In this document: one piece after another, positions 1 to 5,299 of the stretch
Layout of the letters: each line of letters starts with the position of its first letter
Numbering within the stretch: position 1 is the stretch's first letter
Source: Propionibacteriaceae bacterium
GTDB taxonomy: Bacteria; Actinomycetota; Actinomycetes; Propionibacteriales; Propionibacteriaceae
Direction: 5' to 3'
Length of the DNA stretch: 5,299 bases
Assembly (NCBI GenBank): GCA_031287505.1
Contig: JAITSW010000109.1
Coordinates: 1 to 5,299 of the forward strand
Notes under the pieces: model-generated
Told to the model about the DNA's origin: nothing
The model's input: only the letters and a program-made list of their open reading frames with translations
Database searches by the model: none
Program-made: the position numbers and the translations under genes

Positions 1-3000
1 GGAATCTCACAACAGACCAAACGACCAGCATCGCCTTTACTGTCCGCGAGAGCGAAATCGCGTCCACGATTCACATTCCAGGCGGGCAAGGTGCGGTCAT
101 TCTGGCGTTGGAAACGCAACTGCCGGCCGACGCACAACTGGACATCGCCGGAGGCGAAATCATCGGCACGGCCTCGGTCAATGGCCGAACGACTACCCTC
201 GTGCGTGTGACCGAAGCGGGAGTGAAGCTTATCCGCATCACCGGCACAGGTTCGGCGCAGATAAGACTCACCCTGGCCGGCGACCTCAACGCCGACGGCA
301 AAGTCGACGGCGCCGACAGCGCGGCATGGGAAACTGCCAATCAAACCAGCCAACTTGCCCAAGGCGATTTAACAGGCGACGGCCTCATCGACGCCACCGA
401 CCGGCAAGTGCTCTACGCCAACAGCGGCTTTGCAGCCAATCAAGCGCCGGTCGCACAGACAGAACTCCCGACGCTCAAGACCCATACCGACCTCGGGATG
501 CAATCCATTCTGAATAGTATTGCCGAAGACCTCGAAGGCGACGTCCTCTTCTGGCGCGTACTGAGCGCCACGCACGGGCAAGCCAAACTCAATGCCGACG
601 GCCAGACCATCAACTTCACCCCCGAACCAGGCTACAGCGGCGAAGCAAAAATCACCCTCCAGGCCGACGACGGTTTCGCGGCCGGTGCGCCCATTGAACT
701 CACGGTCAATGTCAGCGACGCCAAGCTCATCCGCATTCAAGTTCCAGTCATCGGCTTCATGCTCCAGGGCAACACCGTGATGCTGCCGGTCACCGGCGAC
801 TTCGAAGACGAAAAAGGTGTGGCGCTCGTTCCGGGTTACGTCACCTTCACCTCCACCGATGAAACCATTGCCGAAGTAAACGCCCAAGGCCAGGTACGCG
901 CCAAGGGTAAAGGGCTGGCCGTGGTGCTGGCGCAAGCCAAAGGTCTGGACGGCATTTCTTCTCTCGTGGTCGGCGACAACGCCATCGAAGGCATCCTGCG
1001 CCAGATGATTCTTGAATCCGACGAATACGACGTCTACCCCGGCGCCGTCACCCTTCTGGAAAACACCGGCCAGCGCCAGATAAAAATCAACGCCACGCTC
1101 GATGGCTACGAATCGACCACGGCTGACGGCGTCATCTACTACGTCGAAAACCCGCAAGTCGCCACCGTCGATGAAAACGGCCTCATCCAGGCGCACAGCG
1201 CCGGGGTCACCCGCGTAGCGGTCATCTGGAACGGATTGCAGAAAAACATCGAAGTGCGTGTGGTGGCCGAACCGGAAACCATCGGAGCACGAACTGTCAT
1301 CGCCGAAGAAGGAGCCATCGTCAACGGCGGCAACGGACTGCTGCTGCAAATCGCGCCGATGGCCTTGAATGCCGACGCCACGGTGTCGGTCACTGCACTC
1401 GACACCGACGAACTGCCGCTGCCGGTCGTACCCAGCGAGAACATGATTTATGCGGGGGCGTTCCGGCTCGATGTCGGCGACGACAAGCTCGCGGTACCGG
1501 CGCAACTGGCGATGCGAGCGCCCGAAGGGGCACAGGCGGGCGACACTGTCTACTTCTACAAAGCCACCACTTTCCTCGATGAAAACAATCAGGAAATAAC
1601 CGTCTGGCTGGCGGTTGATTCGGGCGTTGTGGGCGACGACGGCATCATCCGTACCGCGTCGACACCCTACCCTGGAATTACCGGTTCGGGCACGTACATC
1701 GTCAATGTCTCGTGCAATAGCGAAGACGGCAGTGTGCACGTCTCCGGACTCTCGGGCCAGATGTTCTACAACCCGTCTACGATGCTGGCCGCCGGCCCCG
1801 GCATAACCGGCGGCATGATATCGATGGACATTATCGGATTGCAGGCTACGCAGCCCATTGGCGTATTCTCCTTCACCTACGGCGCGACCTACCAGAGCAT
1901 CGTCAGCCTGCCGGTGGGAACTCTGCCAGGTATTACCGTTAACTGCGCCGACTTCGTGCCTGGGCTACCTGACTTCCTTGGCTACGCCAATCCTGGCATC
2001 TCTTCGGTCGAGGTCGATATCTCCGACGCCACTACCCGACTGCGCGTGACCGGCAGCGGTTTCGAGCAGGCGAACAAGGCTAGTTGCGAACTGGTGCTGC
2101 GCCTGACCGTCGACGGCATGCCCCATATCCTGAAAACCACGGTCGGCAGTGATAACACGCTCACCGCCGAGTTCCCCCCGACCCTGCATCTGCCGCTCGC
2201 GGGCGCGCGTCTGGAAGTCGTGCTCATCGTTGCCAAACATGGCCCGGACGCAACCGAGACCTTGCAATACGCCAGCCAGGAAGCTGTCGTTATCCCGCGC
2301 CAGGGCCTGACGCTGGCGGTGCAGGCGCATTCCATCCTGATAATGCAGGACGGCGTGCAAGTGAAGGAAATTACCAAGGACAATAATGGCAATCCGCTCA
2401 ATCTAGTCGGCTTCCGCGTCGATCCCGCCGCGTTCACCAGCAACGGCAGGAGCGCCTTCGTCGCCGGAGCCGATGGCGTTATCTACGCCATAGACACGGC
2501 CACGCTGTCGATTTACGCTACCTTCAAGGTTCCCAACGCGGGGCCGTCCACGCAGATTACTTCGGTCGCCGTCGCCAGGGATTATCTGTTTGTGGCCTTG
2601 GGCAGCCGTAACGGGAACACCCAGGGAGGGCTGTATCGCTTTGACATCAATCAGTTATCCGACCAGCAATCAACTCAAGGCTACGGTTATGGTAATACGC
2701 CGCCGGGAACTCTGCGCATTACCTCAACCGAACTCGATGCCGCGCCGAATGGTTTCTACGACCTGGCCGCCGCCATGCAAGGGCGTTTTCTGGTGCTGAC
2801 CGCGCCAGAGAGCAAGTTTGCACTCTATCCCAAGGGTGGAGACGTGGGCAACTTGCTGATCGTCGATCTGGATTCCATTGACAATGTAACGGGCAAGGCA
2901 TCGACCGTGGTGGTCGTTGAAGACAAAGACTTCGACGGCATCACTCCGCAATTCATCGAAGCAGGGGGCAGTCAGAACGAACTGATTCTGTCCAGTGAGC

Positions 3001-5299
3001 AAAATCTCGCTCAAGGCGTCTATACACTCAAGCTCATGATCGACAAACAAACCGGAGCGCTTACGAACACGGTAGTCACCCAACTACCAACTATGGGAAC
3101 GGATTCGTATGTAAACAACATATACTGGCAAGTCATCAGTCAGGCGGCGGGCGTGGTTGTCTATACCGATCCGCAAGGTAAGCAATACGCTTTCGTTGCC
3201 GACTACAATACCCAGTTCGAACGGCAGATACAAAACAGCGCTTACGAAACTGACCAGTATCTGAATCTGATCGCTCACCGCACGGGCATAGGCGGCAAGA
3301 TCGGCGTCATCAAAGATCCGTTCGGCAAGCCAGTGTTCCTCGGCGCCACCAGCCCGATTGCAGGCGCTTTGCTGAATTCATTGGCGATCACTCCAGACGG
3401 CAAGCTGCTCGCCTCCATGCTCGTTACCTCCGGCAGTCAGGGTTACATGATGTATGACATTGCCAAGCTGATTGAGTGCGCAGAGCTGAGTTACAAAGCA
3501 GGAACAACGTACCGATCGCCAATAGACGGTGATGGTAAGCCATCTGGAAGAAGTATCTATGAGTTGTCCGATCGCATCCTTGGGGGCTATGTCTACGGTG
3601 TCGAGAGCCAAGTGGAGATTTGTAAGATCGATATCACAGACGACGGCCTGAGTAACTACGTGTTCGACGATTATAAGAAACCCATTCTGCCGACCTTCAG
3701 ATGGGAGGTAAGCGATACTAGCTATCGTTCGGGTGTCACCGTGCCGGAGACTGAATTTTATATCTCGGTGTACGGGCCGGACGAAGGGCTTTTCCCAGGC
3801 AGCAGCAATGACTCTTTGGGCAACCGAAATTCCTCCACCCAACTCCCGAATGATCTGTTCAATGCACTGCCGCAGGTGGGCGATGATCCCAACGTGCGCG
3901 ACAGCTATACAGGACGAGTGCTCTCGGTGAAAGTCCAAGGGAGGTACGATCCAGACAAGGGCAAGATTTGCTACGAATACACGCTGACGGAGCGGCAAGC
4001 CCTCACCGCGTCGCAGGACTACTACATTGGCGTACGCTATGAACGAGCTGACGATGGTTCGCCGATCACCAAATGGAACAAAGTAACCTCGCCGACATTG
4101 AAGGGCAAGGAAGGCGAATTCGCGGCGGTCACCCTGCTGATCCACGGTTATCAGCCGGCAAACGAGGACGGGTCGGTATACAGCACCAAAAGTTATCTGT
4201 TGGCGCAACAGATGGCGGAACGCACCGGCGGGGCACTGTTCGTCTATCAGCCCAAAACCGGGGGATGGGAGGCGAAGCCCGATACCAAGGGAGTCAAGCG
4301 TTTTACGGACTCGAAAGAAGCAAGGGATGCGGGCGTCCCGATCTTCCTGGTGGCGGACTGGTACAGCCAATCGGGAATCAGCACTCAGGGCTTCGCTGAA
4401 GCGGCGGCTGACGCGCTCTACGCCAGCCTCGTGCAGTTGGATAATAAAGTCGGCGGCGCGTTGCAGAAAGCGCCAATGCACATCATCGGCCACAGCCGTG
4501 GCGCTTCAATCGCTTCCGAAGTCGCACAGCGCATGGGCCTGTATGGTTGGGATCAGAAAGCGGATTTGCAGGTGACGCTTCTGGACGTGCATGACTTCTA
4601 TCAGAGATCGCTGGATTGGGGACAACTCAAGAATGGCGAACTCGGCGACCCCGACGCCGTTTACTGGAAGAACATCGATTTTCTGGATAACTATTACGAA
4701 CAGCAAGCCTCCAAGAATGGGCATTTGTTGATCAATACTGAGCCCGAAAAGAATTGGCTGTTCAACCCCGATGGTCGCTCAATGTTGGAGCAAATCGGCG
4801 GTTACACCTACCGGGTCAGTACGGCGAACATCAATTTCTCGCTCGACAGTCTGCCGGGGTTTGATAAAAATGAAAGTCTTAAGGATTTGTTCACGGCGGG
4901 ACCACACGGGCGTGTGCAGGACTGGTATTTTGGGACGGCGATTCTCAATGCCATATCGACCGATGGTAAGGACTCCACACCGCAGATCTGGCGGAATTTT
5001 ACACAAACTCTGAATTACTTAAGTGTGGATGACCAATACAACTGGATACCTTGGTATGTGTCGCGCAGCCAGGAAGATGCCAAGTTGGACAGGAATAATC
5101 TGGCGTCTCTCGTTGCCTACGGCACTTATAACGACGGCTTGCAAACCAGCCAGATTTCCTTTGAAGGTGTGGGCGAAGGCTGGTTCTATTCGGTATTGGG
5201 CGGCGGCTATAAATTCCGTCCCGAGATCAAGGATGCAACGAAAAAGGTCGAGCTCACGAAGGACTATGACGGCGATAAACCTGAACGACCCGTCGCTGG
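1..5299 (+). CDS. Giant multidomain secreted/surface protein with dockerin, cadherin-like, Ig-like and propeller-like modules and a lipase-like alpha/beta hydrolase (partial at both ends)
   Basis: One frame (codons starting at base 3) is open across the whole window, giving 1,765 residues with neither start nor stop. The first in-frame ATG is at base 498, inside the cadherin-like module and downstream of an intact dockerin-type repeat, so the real start is upstream of the window. The module order is beta-rich segment, dockerin, cadherin-like, two Big_2-type Ig domains, ZU5-like, unassigned, IPT-like, propeller-like, Fn3-like, alpha/beta hydrolase, tail. Only six cysteines occur (571, 648, 695, 1159, 1207, 1323), as is common in large exported bacterial adhesin-like proteins. 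The calcium-binding and Ig-like modules suggest an extracellular stalk. The hydrolase near the C-terminal end carries a plausible Ser-Asp-His triad, so the protein may be a surface or secreted lipase/esterase. Signal peptide, anchor and neighbouring genes are not visible. The reading frame is certain; overall function and location are inferred. Confidence 0.93.
3..275 (+). other. Beta-rich segment preceding the dockerin repeat (domain of the giant CDS)
   Basis: Residues 1-91 alternate hydrophobic and polar residues in short strands such as ASTIHI, AVILALE, LVRVTEAG and VKLIRITG, which looks like the end of a beta-sandwich. The segment passes directly into the first dockerin loop. Beta-sandwich modules leading straight into an 'AGDxNxDG' dockerin are common in large exported bacterial proteins. 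I cannot name the family, and its N-terminal part may be cut off by the window edge. Confidence 0.4.
279..431 (+). other. Dockerin type I-like domain with two EF-hand calcium loops (domain of the giant CDS)
   Basis: Residues 93-143 hold two 12-residue loops in dockerin register. Loop 1 is DLNADGKVDGAD (94-105), with ligand-type residues D94, N96, D98, D102 and D105. Loop 2 is DLTGDGLIDATD (122-133), with D122, T124, D126, D130 and D133. The loops start 28 residues apart, and each is followed by a short helix-like segment (SAAWETAN and RQVLYAN). Dockerin loops bind calcium. In clostridial cellulosomes they dock onto cohesins, but in other bacteria they are found in many non-cellulosomal secreted proteins. 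No cohesin is visible here, so a structural calcium-binding role within the stalk is at least as likely as docking. The loop pattern is clear; the binding partner is unknown. Confidence 0.85.
444..719 (+). other. Cadherin-like / tandem Ig-like module (domain of the giant CDS)
   Basis: Residues 148-239 begin with the typical linker 'NQAPVA', continue through 'AEDLEGDVLFWRV' (174-186) and 'FTPEPGYSG' (205-213), then 'ADDGF' (221-225), and end with 'IELTVNVSDA'. This order matches the cadherin-like repeats of large bacterial surface proteins, whose consensus resembles NxAPxA...EDxDGDxLxF...FTPxxxFxG...DDG...V.V. The usual second aspartate of the acidic motif is glutamate here (E178), which may still bind calcium. 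Only one copy is in the window, so this is not a tandem array as far as can be seen. Its likely role is a rigid, calcium-stiffened spacer. Confidence 0.75.
723..980 (+). other. Bacterial Ig-like domain, BID_2/Big_2-type, copy 1 (domain of the giant CDS)
   Basis: Residues 241-326 show the Big_2 signature 'FTSTDETIAEVNAQGQVRAK' (282-301), followed by 'GKGLAVVLAQAKGLDG' and 'SSLVV'. The family pattern is W/xSS(D)xxVAxVxxxGxVxAxxxGxAxIxA. These immunoglobulin-fold modules, as in intimin/invasin-type adhesins, act as spacers or adhesive units outside the cell. The segment before the signature (GNTVMLPVTGDFEDEKGVALVPGY) fits the early strands of the fold. Confidence 0.7.
996..1277 (+). other. Bacterial Ig-like domain, BID_2/Big_2-type, copy 2 (domain of the giant CDS)
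   Basis: Residues 332-425 repeat the Big_2 pattern. 'VIYYVENPQVATVDENGLIQ' (377-396) corresponds to 'VTFTSTDETIAEVNAQGQV' of copy 1, and 'AHSAGVTRVAVIWNGLQKNIEVRVV' follows. The preceding 'YPGAVTLLENTGQRQIKINATLDGY' supplies the earlier strands. The two copies are clearly diverged at the protein level and I saw no DNA-level repeat between them, so this is an old duplication or separate acquisition rather than a recent tandem copy. Confidence 0.68.
1281..1703 (+). other. Possible ZU5-like beta domain (domain of the giant CDS)
   Basis: Residues 427-567 contain 'GGNGLLLQIAPMALNADATV' (442-461), followed by 'AGAFRLDVGDDKLAVPAQLA', 'GDTVYFYKATTFLDENNQEI' and 'GIIRTASTPYPGITGSGTYIV'. ZU5-type bacterial modules have the same order: a GG start, an IPxGAL-like strand with TxIxI, a hydrophobic middle, then a 'phobic' C-terminal strand reporting on shape or expression of the domain. 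Here the IPxGAL segment is IAPMAL. The assignment rests on this motif order only. A generic beta-sandwich is the alternative. Confidence 0.45.
1704..2006 (+). other. Unassigned beta-rich, glycine-rich segment (part of the giant CDS)
   Basis: Residues 568-668 include 'GSVHVSGLSGQMFYNP', 'GPGITGGMISMDIIGLQATQ' and 'PIGVFSFTYGATYQSIVSLP'. The segment is rich in Gly, Ile, Ser and Thr, with two of the six cysteines of the window (C571, C648). The moderately hydrophobic stretch around 597-640 is broken by glycine, proline and polar residues, so I do not call it a membrane segment. I recognise no family. Confidence 0.35.
2007..2303 (+). other. Possible IPT/TIG-like Ig-fold domain (domain of the giant CDS)
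   Basis: Residues 669-767 contain 'TTRLRVTGSGFEQANKASCE' (677-696), then 'ELVLRLTVDGMPHILKTTVG' and 'LTAEFPPTLHLPLAGARLEV'. The 'L.VTGSGF' turn followed by a strand with an exposed loop and a closing 'A....LPLAGARLEVVLIV' is reminiscent of IPT/TIG domains, whose hallmark is 'ItGxGF'. The match is limited to that turn and the strand order, so the assignment is tentative. Confidence 0.4.
2307..3479 (+). other. Beta-propeller-like region (YVTN/quinoprotein-type strand pattern)
   Basis: Residues 769-1159 contain repeated blade-like strand sets. Examples are 'SAFVAGADGVIYAIDTATLS' followed by 'IYATFKV', 'SVAVARDYLFVALGS...GGLYRFDI', 'NLLIVDLDSI', 'NELILSSE...GVYTLKLMID', 'YAFVADYN...GKIGVI', and 'SLAITPDGKLLAS' (1126-1138) followed by 'GYMMYDIAKL'. 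'ITPDGKLLAS' and 'VYAIDT'-type strands are typical of propellers with surface-layer (YVTN) or PQQ-like repeats. About 390 residues would fit six or seven blades. A DxDxDG motif (DKDFDG, 974-979) could bind calcium. Such propellers usually mediate protein or ligand binding; no catalytic residues are evident. Blade number cannot be settled by eye. Confidence 0.6.
3480..4121 (+). other. Linker and Fn3-like beta domain before the hydrolase (part of the giant CDS)
   Basis: Residues 1160-1373 connect the propeller-like region to the hydrolase. An early part (1160-1225) is polar, with a DGDGK stretch at 1175-1179 and three cysteines nearby or within (C1159, C1207, C1323). From 1228 'ILPTFRWEVSDT' begins a beta domain that includes 'TEFYISVYGPDEGLFPG' and closes with 'SQDYYIGVRYER' (1337-1348). 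The 'PxFxW...YxxxV' opening and 'YYxGVRY' closing strand look like an Fn3-type or related Ig-like fold. A short linker 'KGKEGEF' then leads into the first hydrolase strand. Family assignment is weak. Confidence 0.45.
4122..4952 (+). other. Alpha/beta-hydrolase (lipase/esterase-like) catalytic domain of the giant CDS
   Basis: Residues 1374-1650 show the landmarks of a lipase-type alpha/beta hydrolase. The first core strand and oxyanion motif are 'AAVTLLIHGYQ' (HGY at 1381-1383). 'IFLVADWYSQS' (1447-1457) follows, then a long helix 'GFAEAAADALYASLVQLDNK'. The nucleophile elbow is 'MHIIGHSRGA' with GHSRG at 1496-1500 and Ser1498 (codon 4494-4496). 'VTLLDVHDF' places Asp1528 at the end of the next strand, 30 residues after the serine, as in pancreatic-lipase-like enzymes. 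'GPHGRVQDWYFG' supplies His1635 as the likely third triad member. The family hydrolyses ester bonds, often of lipids. About 117 residues separate the oxyanion motif from the serine, longer than in compact lipases. The fold and serine are well supported; Asp and His are positional inferences and the substrate is unknown. Confidence 0.8.
4953..5297 (+). other. C-terminal tail following the hydrolase, running off the window
   Basis: Residues 1651-1765 follow the proposed catalytic histidine. They are rich in aromatic residues ('DDQYNWIPWYVSRS') and contain 'GVGEGWFYSVLGGGYKFRP' (1723-1741), then a charged stretch ending 'KDYDGDKPERPVA'. The aromatic part may pack against or extend the hydrolase, and the charged Asp/Lys/Pro-rich end looks like the start of a linker to a further module. 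I recognise no named domain. The gene continues past the window with no stop. Confidence 0.4.

Noticed and set aside
279..431. Evidence for a cellulosome
   Set aside because: A dockerin repeat alone is not enough: no cohesin or glycoside hydrolase domain is visible, and dockerins are widespread in non-cellulosomal bacteria.
498..500. First in-frame ATG as the gene start
   Set aside because: It lies inside the cadherin-like module and downstream of an intact dockerin repeat in the same frame, and no signal peptide follows it.
723..1277. DNA-level tandem repeat of the two Ig-like domains
   Set aside because: The similarity is only at the level of protein motifs; no matching nucleotide stretch was seen.
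369..1739. A 456-codon open frame on the - strand
   Set aside because: It is aligned codon-for-codon with the real + strand frame and stays open only because TTA, CTA and TCA are rare there; it ends exactly at the first TTA codon (369). Its protein has no coherent domain pattern, whereas the + strand gives clear Ig-like modules.
1791..1922. Possible transmembrane segment around residues 597-640
   Set aside because: The hydrophobic run is broken by glycine, glutamine, aspartate, proline and serine/threonine, and fits beta-strands better than a membrane helix.
1982..2443. A 153-codon - strand ORF
   Set aside because: It is low in hydrophobic-core pattern, overlaps the IPT-like domain in an unrelated frame and has no supporting context.
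4073..4399. A 108-codon + strand ORF in another frame
   Set aside because: It overlaps the first half of the hydrolase domain out of frame and has no recognisable motif.
3378..4493. A 371-codon open frame on the - strand
   Set aside because: Same effect: it is codon-paired with the real frame and ends at the TCA codon at 3378. The opposite strand encodes the propeller-hydrolase part with recognisable motifs.

Overview
The window lies entirely inside one protein-coding gene. The + strand frame that begins at base 3 has no stop codon from one end to the other: 1,765 complete codons, bases 3-5297. Neither the true start nor the stop is present, so this is an internal slice of a very large protein. 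In this annotation residue n is encoded at bases 3n to 3n+2. I see no second gene, RNA gene, mobile element, CRISPR array, promoter or terminator. The smaller ORFs on either strand are out-of-frame shadows.

Reading from the N-terminal side, the protein appears to be a string of extracellular modules. They are: a beta-rich segment (residues 1-91); a dockerin-type pair of EF-hand calcium loops (93-143); a cadherin-like/tandem Ig-like module (148-239); two bacterial Ig-like (BID_2/Big_2-type) domains (241-326 and 332-425); a ZU5-like beta domain (427-567); a beta-rich stretch I cannot assign (568-668); a possible IPT/TIG-like domain (669-767); a long region resembling a beta-propeller (769-1159); a linker plus Fn3-like beta domain (1160-1373); a lipase-like alpha/beta-hydrolase domain with a GHSRG nucleophile elbow (about 1374-1650); and a C-terminal tail that runs off the window. 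Candidate catalytic residues are Ser1498, Asp1528 and His1635, with an HGY oxyanion motif at 1381-1383.

The architecture suggests a secreted or surface-attached protein. Calcium-binding and Ig-like modules would form a rigid stalk carrying a propeller and a serine hydrolase, probably a lipase or esterase. The signal peptide, secretion signal and any anchor would lie outside the window, so location is inferred. The substrate is unknown.

The organism is a bacterium with moderately high GC coding DNA (many GCC, GGC, GAC, ATC and CTG codons). Modular proteins of this kind occur in environmental Gram-negative bacteria such as Proteobacteria, Planctomycetes and Cyanobacteria. I cannot place it more precisely. 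Codon use drifts along the gene: the codons TTA, CTA and TCA are almost absent from the first 1.96 kb and more frequent afterwards.
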